This document shows positions 34,375 through 45,571 of a DNA stretch of 64,000 nt, one piece after another. Location: contig OZ234504.1 of the NCBI GenBank assembly GCA_965153455.1, positions 744,001-808,000 of the forward strand, in the 5' to 3' direction. The translations under genes and the position numbers were made by a program. Below the pieces are notes generated by a model. It had not been told where the DNA came from. It ran no database searches and was given only the letters and a program-made list of their open reading frames with translations. Position 1 is the first letter of the stretch. Each line of letters begins with the position of its first letter. Origin of the DNA: Sphagnum compactum (Eukaryota; Bryophyta; Sphagnopsida; Sphagnales).

Positions 34375-37026
34375 TGGTGGTACCCCGGGGTCCCAATAAA
34401 GTTAAAACGTCGAAGGCAATTAATTAATTTTTGCGCTGGCAGTGGTCGCCTCATCGCCAGGACAATCCTAACATGATTGCAATCATGTCCAAGCGTTGCG
34501 TTGAGGACTGCTATGAAGAGCTGAATGCGCATTTGTGTACTTTAATTGGATACTATGATGATATCAACCCGTGGAAAACGACACCAATAAGCAAAATGCA
34601 GATGGCCCTTCAAACGTTGAAACATTCCTGGTCACCTTCCCTAAATCTTTCCTAGCGCAAAAATGGGAGCAAAATATCATTCACTACCTTACCGCTCATG
34701 AATCAGCACCCGCATCAAACCAACTGTTGGAGACGCAGAACACCTCTTTACCATCAGCCGCCATCACATCCTCATCATCGACCGCCACGACTTCATTATC
34801 AACATCCGCCAAGTCCATTGCATCGAAGTTGTCAACATTGCGAGCCAAGCAGGTATCATGTCGATTGGGTGGAGTCGATGGTTCCCATCAGACCGTGATT
34901 TAGCGGCAACGTTGACCACCGACGAATCAGCAAGCAAACGCATTGGAACGAGTCATTACCAAAATCGGCCAGGATGCGATTGATAAAATTCGTGCCGATT
35001 GGGCGTTTATGGAAATGGATCAGGCTTATGCCAAATGGCAGCAGTCAGAAAAGATCATCATGAATCTGATCCAGAGCGGATTCTCGAAACAAGAGATTCG
35101 GGCCGTCCTACCCGTCAGCGATTCAAAGATCAGTCGATTGCGCAAGGTTCTGCAAGATGGTATCGACACATTTCACACCCGCCATCCACTACGCGGTCCT
35201 CTCATGCACTTCATGATAACGACCTAGACACAATCAACGCAGATGCGGAATCTTGGGAGGTCAAGGACGGTTTCCCCTGCACTCACAGGTGTCCGAAACA
35301 ATATCTTTTGGATCTGAAACTCACATTCAGAAAGTTGTATCAAAGGTACAAGGACAAGATCGAATCCGCCAATGACGGCCGTTGTGTCATATCGTATTCA
35401 CGCTCAATTCAATACATCCACCTCTTCTTTCCTGGCCTTCGCTTAGCTCGCACCGCCGAGGACATATGCGACTACTACGTTTGTATCGATATCCAGCTGC
35501 AATGAGACAACCTTCCCTCTAACGAACGCGATCGCTTGCTCCTGGAGAAGCAGACTCATATGGATGCCGCCATCAGCCAACACCGTACAGTGTCAACTTT
35601 TGTCAAGGAGTTCGTCAAGCAGCTCCTGATCAGCCTGTTCCTCGTACTATCATCCCCAATAATTACGATGACGACCGTGCTCATGATGCTGGTGACATCG
35701 ACATGACATCCACAATTGCAGCACCCACGATTTAAATTTAGATCAAGGATTTCAGTGGCAGCTTCGCCATGCCTCATTATGGGCATTCCCGGCCATCGGT
35801 CAATTATTTTAACTCCAATTTTATGGTTCCGAACTTTGTTGTTACTGACCTTACCAACAACAACGCCGACGTGCTCTTTTATGACAAACGAACGCAACGC
35901 AAGGATACAGATGCATTGTGCAATTTGCGGTTTATGTACCACTCCAATAAGTTCAAGACGATGCTTGAGCGCAAGCAAGCAACGCCCAAGATCCTGGTGG
36001 TCATCTTCGACAACTGCGTCAGGTAGAACAAGTTGTAACTTGTCATGCAGTTCTTCGCCGTGCTCTCCATCACGTTCCACACTAAGGTCATGTTGATTTA
36101 CTTGATCCTTAGACATTCCGACAACATTGCCTATCGGATCGTCACGTGGTGCCACAATGCGATGAAGGGCAAAAACTTCTACACTCCAATGGCAATCGTC
36201 GAGGCCATCAACCAGGTCAAAGGAATGAACGTGAAATTTATTGACCATTGTGACTCTCAGCTCCCTTGTTACGTCAGTTGGGATCAAGTTCTGAAAAAGC
36301 ATTTCAATCAGCTTCCAACTCGTTCAACTACGTTCAACTACTTTTTTGAGTTCGATTAGGGTCTCATGAGCATGAGATCGCTCAGCTCGGCCCCAGACAG
36401 TTCATTTGTGTACGTCCCACTGATTAAGGCATCAAGTTTGGACTTGATTAAGAGATTGATTTTGTTTGATTTGTTCGGCGCCGGTATCATTACAATTGAA
36501 CAAGCAGCACGAATTCCCGTACAACTGCAGATTGCACCACCGTTAACCCTATCTAACAAAAAGTTGATTTCACTAGCGAAGTACTTCTCAATTCCGCCCC
36601 AAGACCTATTGTATTATCCCAAAATTCCACTAACTCTGCGTGCGCGACTCAATCAGACCGAACAGAACCAAGAGTAGGCCCTGGTGACACACCAAAACAA
36701 GCACTAGTGTTTAACAATCGATGTGATGGGCGAATCGATGCCAACATTGGTGAAGGCAAGGCCAGGTCGTTCGAAGAAGGTCAAGACGGTGAAGGTCAGG
36801 CCATCTCATAAGTCCATCCTACGCTACTTTCTCCCTAAACCATAACTAACTCGCAAGGCTGACCCATAATACAAAATACCTTATAATTTCAAAACGATTA
36901 GCCGGTTGTGTAGATCTCGGTGAGTGCAACAGATTGCCTCCTTCCTTGACTAAATCAGACTTGTATTAATGTTGCTACGGACTTTATGTTATAGCCAGGT
37001 CCAAATGGGACCCCGAGGTCTCGCCA
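34375..37026 (+). mobile_element. TIR DNA transposon with decayed DUF7869-like transposase, 2.65 kb
   Basis: Imperfect terminal inverted repeats bound this block. The left end is TGGTGGTACCCCGGGGTCCC; the right end, read inward, is TGGCGAGACCTCGGGGTCCC. TA lies outside both ends (34373-34374 and 37027-37028), and weaker similarity (ATATRAA..CTTA) extends outward. GC and CpG content rise abruptly between the ends compared with AT-rich flanks. The interior holds a broken coding region with a helix-turn-helix segment and a DDE-like C-terminal domain. The remaining sequence to 37026 is non-coding. Composition and protein resemblance point to an origin outside the plant lineage (closest remembered relatives are oomycete-type sequences), but this is inference. 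Confidence 0.85.
34571..36677 (+). pseudogene. Broken transposase gene (HTH plus DUF7869-like domain)
   Basis: Consecutive plus-strand pieces read as one protein interrupted by frameshifts and stops. 34571-34903 encodes a Ser/Thr-rich region. 34943-35227 carries a helix-turn-helix (KWQQSEKIIMNLIQ, KQEIRAVLPV, ISRLRKVLQDG). 35228-35505 continues (DAESWEVKDGFPC, YIHLFFPGLRLAR) to a TGA. 35506-35700 carries on, with a frame change near 35620. 35769-36359 contains SGSFAMPHYGHSRPS, VVIFDNCV followed by an early stop then N-K, MQFFAVLSI, and RHSDNIAYRI where the family has a GHS.N..DR motif. 36366-36677 is the tail (KYFSIPPQDLLYYPK). At least four stops and two or three frameshifts make it non-functional. 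The D-N-C and H-S-x-N motifs are the basis for the DUF7869-like call. Confidence 0.8.
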
Positions 37027-40000
37027 TAAGGTTTATATGTCAAAAAGCCTCCATTACATTCTTCACGTTCAATATGTGCATTATTCAAAATGGATTCAAT
37101 CATTTTTCATGTTTAATTTCATCTAATGTGCATCAAGAACCACTTGACCAAATAGGATCAAGTTGTAATTCCAATACCATTGCACTTTGATGAAATTTAA
37201 GTTTCATTCTATTCAACTTGCATTTGGCCTTTTTTTATTGTGCAATTATGTTCACAATCTATTATAATCTTCCGTTCTTTTGCCTTTGTTTCGAGTTAAA
37301 AGTCTTTAATTATGCTACTTGCTCCTATTTTTTTGGGCTATTCATAATGCTAATTTTTTTCAAAACTTAGTTTTTAAAACTAAATACTTTTGAAATTGTT
37401 TGAAATTGCATGAGTTTTGCCTCTTGGGCATGTCATTAGCCTCCCACTTAAAGCTTTCAAAATATCTATTAAATTCAGTGAGTCACTCTAATTTATATTT
37501 CAATTCAATCATTTTCATAATTTAAATATTATCTCATATGCTTGGAATTTGCAGTGGGGCGAAAGCATACTTTAGGAGATTAATTGGACTATTACAAGCA
37601 TAACTTTTTTAGATTGTAAATGAACTTAAAATGTAAAGCCATACTCAATATTAACATTATCAAAAATTTAATTATCCATGTTGCAATAAAATTCAATAAA
37701 ATCATATTTTAAAATATAGATGAATTCTTAAAAAACAATGAACTCCTAATGGACTTTTGAAATGATGACACTATTTTTGTCATCCAAATAAAATGAAAAA
37801 TGTGAACTCAAAAAGTATGTCATAGTAATGTCAAAAACATTTAAAAATTAAATCACCATCAAATGAGGAATGTGAGAATAAAATGCATTGAAGCTTATCA
37901 ATATGTGAAATTTTGATTTAATTTTTTTTAAATGCCATAGTTTTCTTCATTTTTTACCAAGTGCATTTCATATTCTAATATTATAATTTTCACAAGGGTT
38001 TTTTGACTAATCACAGTTTTAGTGATATATAAAAGGTGGTCCACCAAAAATTTTAATCAAAAGCATAGGGGATAAAGGTGCCAACAAAATCAAAAGAGCC
38101 AAAGGCACCAAGGTAAAAATCATTTTTCAAGGATTGCACAGGTGATAATAATTCAAATGTTGGTTTATAATCCTAAATTTTGTATTTTTCCTACCTATCA
38201 ATTTATCTATGTGTTAAATATAAATTATATATTTTGATTACTTTTTTATCCTATATCATGTATGTTATGCATTGGTATTTTTCCCAACAACAAAAAGAAT
38301 ATTTTTTTGTTGAAGCCACATACTCAACATTTATAACTTTCAAGGCCAAGAACACATTTGAACCAAATGAATTTCATCAATTTTAATTTTTTTATTCTTT
38401 TAATCATCAATGGTAAGATCATCTCCAATATTGAAAAAGACAAGTGCACATTTGATAAAGAAAAATGACATTTGAGAAAATGGTGCAATTTTAATCAAAT
38501 GAGCTTAAAAATCATGTCAAATGACTACCAAAATTCTTAACTTTGTTACATATATTTATGTGGTGCCACTTTAATGCCATATTAATACTGGGAAATTATG
38601 ATAAATGATTAATATGAATGTTGAAGAATTCAAATTTAATATCCATTTATTTTATTTAATTTTGAGTTTTGGTTCTAGTAAAGCACTTTTGAATTTGAAC
38701 AACAACTCCTTTAGAAACAATTTACTTTGCAAAGGAAAATAAGGACTTTTTAAATAGAAAATCTTTGATGGGAAAATTTTGAAATGATAGTAACCTACTA
38801 CCCACACTAAAAAACTCACAATATATGAAACAAATAAAAATTCAAACTATGTTCAATTTTTTTTTTAATTTCAAAAGTCATTTACCACATGTAAATGGGG
38901 TGTAATGTACATGACATACAAAAACAATGTAACTTATGATATGAAACCAAAGCTTAAAATAATTAACATATTTTGGTATGATTTGAAATTATGATCATTT
39001 TTCAAAACAAAATGCAAAAGATTTTAGTAAAATTTGCACATTTAAAAAAAATTCATAGGTATTTAGCAAATATTAACATAAAACATGTGGTATATTGCAA
39101 AAACTATAAGTATTTTGAATAACATATTGTGAAAATTTTCATTCAAAAATACATTTATATGAAAAAATCAAAATGACCACAAAAAAACAATGTGCGATCT
39201 TCGGGTCCTTTGTCATTCTTTGCTCATTGGCTTGTTTGATTATGATTTGACCCAAATGAACTATCTATTTTAAATGTAAATTACACATTTTGCAAATATG
39301 CCAAAAATGCAAAGGAAAATTATTTCACCATTTTTTTTTGCAAGTGCAAATTTGGCGAAAGAATTTTTCATCTTTATGAATATCATTGGTGACATATTAG
39401 GGTAGCAATAGAAAGTTATGGGGATCATTATCTAGGGTTGACTGTTGCATTCAAAATTGGGAAAAAATAGTTAACCAACAATGAAAACTTGGCTACATGA
39501 CACATTGCTAACAAGTTTCAAATTTTCATCAAACCACATTGTGAGGCGAACACGCAAAGGCCAAGTTGTCAATCATTGATCAATTACAAATCTTGGTTTT
39601 GATGATATTCAAGTTTAAACTAAATACCTATTCATCTTCCATTAGACCCAACACTTGAATCATGGCAATTTCCACCAATCTTACATACTTTGAGATGTTG
39701 CAAAATAGGATGGCAAAATTTGAAATGATTCAAGCCACATTTTGGTAAGGGGGTTACAAATATTAAGAAAGCCCAAGGTAGTTTTGGCATTACTTTTCAT
39801 TGTAAATTTGAACATGGGTTTTTGCACATCTAGGGTGGATGCACACAAAACCCTGGGAACCACATGTTTAACAACCTTTTTTTCTTTTCTAAAGGTACAA
39901 AAGAAAGCCTTCAAAACATTTAGATGGGTGTTGAATGATTCATCACATCTTTCAAAAAACCAATAATGAGGACACACGATAATTAATGCCTCATCCAACT

Positions 40001-40081
40001 CATGTTGTGAAAAGGGTTGCCAAAACATAGTTGCCAAAACAACTATGACTAGTTGTAAAAACAATTAAGTTTTCATTCATC
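37027..40081. other. AT-rich intergenic spacer
   Basis: Very AT-rich with short frames only. Nothing recognised. Confidence 0.65.
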
Positions 40082-40378
40082 CAAGGATCCATTCACAATA
40101 TTGGATGAAAAATGTGTAGTTTTTTTTTACTTTTCCATCCAAACATGTAATAGTCACAAATTATAGTCGCATTTGCGATTCATTCGATTATGTCAACATT
40201 ATAGTTGCATTTGTGACTACAATAGTCGCATATATGACTACACACATTTATGACTAAAATGACACATAGGATTAACCCAATTGTAGTCGTAAAAGTAATT
40301 GATTTGGAGATTAATCACATTTATAGTTGTAACCATATGGTTGGAATGGATAAATTTTTTTCTAGTGAATGGACCTTC
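40082..40378. mobile_element. Possible MITE with internal TAGTCGCA repeats
   Basis: CAAGGATCCATTCAC at 40082-40096 faces the reverse complement of a similar GAAGGTCCATTCAC at 40365-40378. Between them, TAGTCGCATTTG, GTGACTA and ATAGTTGCATTTGTGACTA recur in both orientations, like subterminal repeats of DNA transposons. Arms are short and imperfect, and no target duplication is clear. Confidence 0.35.
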
Positions 40379-43300
40379 AAAGTCAAAAAATATGGACCGA
40401 TCGTTTGATTGGAACCTCAAAAAATGAAAAAAATTATATTGATTCACATCCCAAAATTGTTATTGGCACTCAATGTCTAATGTATTATGAGATGATAAAT
40501 TGAAATGAGGAATCTTTTCTTTGAAAATCTTAACCATTTAATAGTCAAGGATTTTTTAATAGTTAAAATTGGACCATATTTTCATAAGTCCTTATGAGTT
40601 GCAAGTTTTGTTTGTTTTTCAATTTTTTTATCTGATAAACATATTTTTAAAAAGTTTTACTTGGGGCATTATTCATATGGGCTTTGTGGGTTGTCCTTTT
40701 AGGACTTCCACATTGAAAAATGACATCAATTTTTGCTAATGTAAATGTTGATGTAAATTTGTGAGGATTTTTAGGTGATTGAGCATTCATTAGTCAAAAG
40801 TTACAATAATGACATTTTAAAAAATAACAACCATGTCCATTTAAACATTTTAATGAATTTTTAAGGACTTTTAAGGAGTTTTAAATTGTTCAAAAATGAG
40901 CCACTATAGCTTGCATTTACCCAATAGTGTTAACCTTTAACAATTTAATAAAAGACCACATATTTTCAAAATTTGTCATGGGTCTATCATGAGACAACAT
41001 TGACTATATAATGAAAGTATATTAGACAAATCTCCTTTTGTTAGAAACCAAACCTTCATTAATAACAAGCTATAAAACAAAATTAATAGGGATTTGATCA
41101 AATAGAACCTGGTTTTTACATGTGCACACTTTTTATTCTCTTAAAACTCCCTAGCTTTCACCCCTAACATTACAACAAAAATTGATTTCCTCCTCCTTGA
41201 ATGTTTCAACAAATAATCGAACTTGCAAATCAACAATTTTTTTCTACCTTCAACTTTTGAACAAACTATGCACCTTACAAAACTCACCAAACAATATCCA
41301 TTGATGACATATTTTACCCATGGCAATTGCAATGCAAACATCTTGAATTTTCAATGAAATTCATATTTCCAATTCTTCATAATAGGTTTAAACAATTTAG
41401 GTTTCTACTTCAAATCTATAATACTTGCAACAATCATTTGTTGTTTGATGAAACAACATTAGGATCAAAATCTACATGGAGGTCATTCGAAGCTTCAAGG
41501 GGAGGTGATTCAAGAGCAATAGCTTCTTGCGACAATGTAGGAAACCTAGAACCAAACAAGGCCTTGTACCTAAAGTTTGATGAAAATTTCAATGGGGCCA
41601 TGGCACACTAAATTGACTTGAAATTTGATCAAAAACAATTTTCATACAAAAACAACCAAAAGAAATAACAAAAAATATGTATAACCATATTACACTTGAA
41701 AACACATTTGGCAATGTTTTATAACAACATGATTTGATGATGTTTTATAACTTCACCATCAAAATTTGACTGCTCAATGCCCACATATCAAGCTGAAGCT
41801 ATCAGCATATCAAGCTTTAGTTGCCTGCATATTTTTATATCACCAATTAACTTGCACATTACAAACAAAAAAACATTCAGAATACATAGGATGAAAGGGG
41901 TTTCCAAATGAAATTGATTCTACATTACAAAATCACAAAAAAATTCGAATTTGTATTGTGACCATGTGCTTGAGCCTTGAACATTTCGTGCGCACTTGAA
42001 GATGTAGCAATTCGCAAATCCATGATTCATCTAAAACCTTGAACATACAATGCTTACTTGAATCAACATGTTTGGATTCCTAATCAAAATGGCATCTATA
42101 TAATCACAAAAAAAATCATAGTCAATGTTGGATGAATGTTGGCTTTTGAATTCTAGTTTTTAAATCTTGCAAAGTTGTAAACTCACATCATCGATTGCAT
42201 GTACCAGAACGTGTTTGAATGAACAACATTGTGCACACAATCTACAAATTAGAAGCTACAAGATATGAATCATACATTTCAAATAATCAAACTTTAGTAT
42301 TCACTATTGAGCGCTTGCAAGTTGTTGCTCACTTGCAACTCACAAGTTTGGATTTTGGAATAAACAACTACGAGTCATCACTGCCCCTAGGCCCTAGCCT
42401 TTAGTGGTTGACCATTCTTGGTTACAAGTTTACATCCTCTTTGTTAGATGTACAAGCCTCAACAATCTCCAACTATATGATGGAGAACATTTGGTGAATC
42501 AAATGGTTTTGATCATTCCAAAATGGAAGACAAAATGACTAACAACATTGTGCTTTCGACAACGTACCTTCATGTTCAATGGCAGAGTGTGTGGGGTCAT
42601 ACATAATGGAAGTGGTAGAGAATGTTTGGTTGGGGGAAGGGGTTTTATGAGGTTGACAACTTGTTGGAGTCAAGTTTCAAATCCCATGGGATGAAATTTT
42701 CTCCAACCTGGAATGAACATTTCTAGGTTAGGGTTCCAAATGTTGCAGAATATGAAAATATACATGGCACCCAACTCTGGAAACTGGCAAATTGAATTAC
42801 AGAAACTTGTTTTAGGGTTCATTTAAAGGAGCATGCTTTCATGGGGTTTGCAAAAACAAGAGAGATCATGTATAGTATTGAAAAACATGAGGAAGAAATG
42901 AATTCTTCTCACCAGTTAAAACAAAGAAATTTCTTGCTCACTGTAAATGGAAGCAGCAGGATTGAAACATATGACAAATTCATTCAAGTGAGGAAGCAAT
43001 TCCAGCAAGAGAGAAGAGAGGATTTTGGAAATGAAGCAGTTCTGGAAAGAATTAATTCCTTTGCAAGAGTGAGAGAAAGGCGTTTGGCAAGGATTCTGTG
43101 TTGACTGTCAAGAGCAAGCAAGCAAGCAACAGTATTCCGGTGAACAAAATTCCTTCTTTCCACAAAAAAATCATAGCTTGCTCAGAAAAAACAACTCAGG
43201 AGCGAGAAAAGAATTTAGAGAACAAGATTTTTTTGTTCCTTGTTTCTTTTAGAACTTTGAGTAGCTGCAAGGATTGAATGTAGCAGGAGGGATTGGGTTT

Positions 43301-43500
43301 TCGTTCGTGAACAAATGTAAGAAGCCCTGGGTTTTGAGGAAGGATTGGGTTGAAAGGAAGATTTAACCCAATCGCGCAGGGAAAGTGAGGAAGGATTTTG
43401 AGAAGGAAGGCTCGATTGGGTTTCTTTTTCTTAAGAAGTGTAAGGATTTAACAATTTTGAGAAGAATTGAATTGGAAAGAGAGGAAGGAGCGAGCTCAAG
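40379..43500. other. Intergenic spacer and 5' flank of the Sec14-like gene
   Basis: AT-rich to about 42.8 kb, then GA-rich transcript-like sequence near 43.0-43.5 kb that probably includes the 5' UTR of the Sec14-like gene. An ATG frame at 42841-43104 (87 residues, charged) has no recognised domain. It could be an upstream ORF or chance. Confidence 0.45.
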
Positions 43501-45571
43501 ATGGCGTTGCCGTTGTTGTCGTCTAGCCGCTTCGTCTGTGATTCTTTACCACAGGTTGGCAGGTTCAGCGAGCATCGCTACCCTCGACCCGCTCGCATCC
43601 CGACTCCAAGCTCTACTATTCAATGTACCTCACTGCTATTCCGACGGCGAGTTTCAGGTAAAGTTTCGATTTGGTCCTTGATATTCAATTGAAAAGGATG
43701 CGTGTTACTGAATTTTCCCGACAACAGAATTTGGCAACAGGGAGAAGAGAGACAGGCGTTTCTGAAGCATACTAGCGGGATGTATTTTCACAATCCAGTT
43801 TTTCTTGCTTCATATCTCCTCTGACCTAATTGTGAAGATCTCTATGTCTTGCCTATCTGCGCTGCGACAGGGCCGTGGTCAAAAGGACGTTCCAGCATTG
43901 GGTTTGCAGTGAGGAGCTCCGTGGATGTGGGAAATGGTGTATGCGTGCAAGATTCTGCAGAAACCCTCGAAAGCTTGCGACAAGCAATCGACCGTGTGGG
44001 AGGGAAGTCAGAGGTCAGTTCTCACAACAAATCTGTGTATATTGGAAGTGACTGCACCCCTGATCTGTCGTTCCTTTCTTCTCCTCTACGTCCTTGACAC
44101 ACTCTCTCTGGTTTTTGCTTTGGGTTCTGGATGCTTACAATAAGATTTCTGAAGTGTTTTTGACTAAGTTTTATTTCATGGTTGTTGAAAGGAATTAGAT
44201 GATGCACTTCTGCTGCGGTTTATAAGGGAGCTCTCTTTCAATATAGAAGAAGCTGCCAAAGCAATTGCTAAGCACCAGGAATGGAGGGCATCCTTCTTAC
44301 CAAATGGCTACATTCTTGAGTCTGAAATTTCTGGGGAGCTTAATGCCAAGAAGTCATACCTGCAAGGTCAAGACCGAAAAGGACATCCAATCCTTCTAAT
44401 ACTTGGATGCAAGCATGTTCCCAACAAGGAGGATTTTGAGGAGTTCAAGAGTATGCATATCTATTTCTTTGGAGCACCTTTCCTTTGGAGGCAAAATTTC
44501 TGTTGAAATTCACAGAAATGTTGTGGTCAAGTCAGTGTCTGTGTTTTTATCTAGTGCAATCAAAATGCTATCTTCTTTCTTGTGATTCCCTGTATACAAG
44601 AGATGGCTAAAACGTTACTTATGGAATGTTCAACTGTGGCATCCAGGGTTTATTGTGTATGCAATTGAGAAGGCAATCAAAGTGTAAGTCCTGCCTACAT
44701 TCCTCTGAAGATAATGGACTTCACATCATATTGCCCCTTTGTGCAACTGCATACTTCCACAATCGGTAGATTTTACACCCTTTTTGTGTTTGTGTATGTG
44801 TGATGTCCTACAGTGGGCATCATGGATCACAGTCATTTCATAACCTAGTGTGACATGTACCACAATTGCAGGGCACCAGCTGATGGGAAGCTTGTCGGAA
44901 TAATCGATCTCAAGGATTATGGATTCAAGAACTTGGACTCTCGAGGATTTATTGCTGGTTTTGATATCCTTCAAGTAAGAGCAGTATCCCCTTCCCCCCA
45001 ATGCTCTTAAGCTTTTGCTTTGTGGGGCTAGGAATTAGAAATATGTCAGAATCTTTCTTTGTTCCTCATTCTTTGAAAGCTTTGAAACATGCTGAGATTC
45101 ACCACAACATGGGTACTTGACATCTGCACTTCAATGCTTTGCAGTCACATTATCCTCAGCGTGTTGAAAAGCTTTCCATGGTCAATGTGCCCCTCATTTT
45201 CAACGGACTATGGAAGGTGGTGTCTCCATTCATCAAAGATGCAGTCCGTGAAAAGGTGACCCGGATATCATATTTCAAATTTGCTCCATATATGTACCAG
45301 AGGCAATGTATGCTGTAAGTTAGTTAATCTCTTGAATAATACCCTGCAGTTCACATGAGCCCAAATGTCAGTGATATGAATGAGAGCTTTATTGCAGTAC
45401 TTGATGCAGATTGTGGTTCTGCAGATAGTTTTTGTGGACAACAAGAAGTTGCAGGAGACTCTCCTTGCTGACATTGATGCTGACCAACTACCCTCAGATT
45501 ATGGAGGTTCAGGAGAGCTCATTCTTTTGCAAGATGCTGCAGTTCCAAATTGGCCTCCTGTAACACAATGA
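43501..45571 (+). CDS. Sec14-like CRAL-TRIO lipid-transfer protein with transit-like N-terminus, 7 exons
   Basis: Predicted phosphoinositide or lipid transfer protein. Exons 43501-43657, 43871-44013, 44192-44450, 44647-44683, 44872-44974, 45145-45255 and 45425-45571 all join in phase at GT..AG sites to give 318 residues. Residues 1-52 (MALPLLSSSRFVCDSLP, then Arg/Ser-rich, no acidic cluster) look like a plastid transit peptide. A CRAL-TRIO-N segment (DDALLLRFIRELSFN) begins near 102. The lipid-binding domain shows KKSYLQGQDRKGHPILL, EFKRFIVYAIEKA, VGIIDLKDYG, SHYPQRVEKLSMVNVP, WKVVSPFI, IVFVDNKKL, and LPSDYGG near the end. The order and wording fit plant Sec14 proteins of the At1g01630/At1g14820 type, which usually lack a transit peptide. 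The start ATG is the first in frame of exon 1. No neighbour suggests co-regulation. Plastid location is inference. Confidence 0.92.

Noticed and set aside
42841-43104. 87-residue ATG frame upstream of the Sec14-like gene
   Set aside because: Charged, no domain; more likely leader sequence or chance. It could not be joined in phase to the Sec14 exons.
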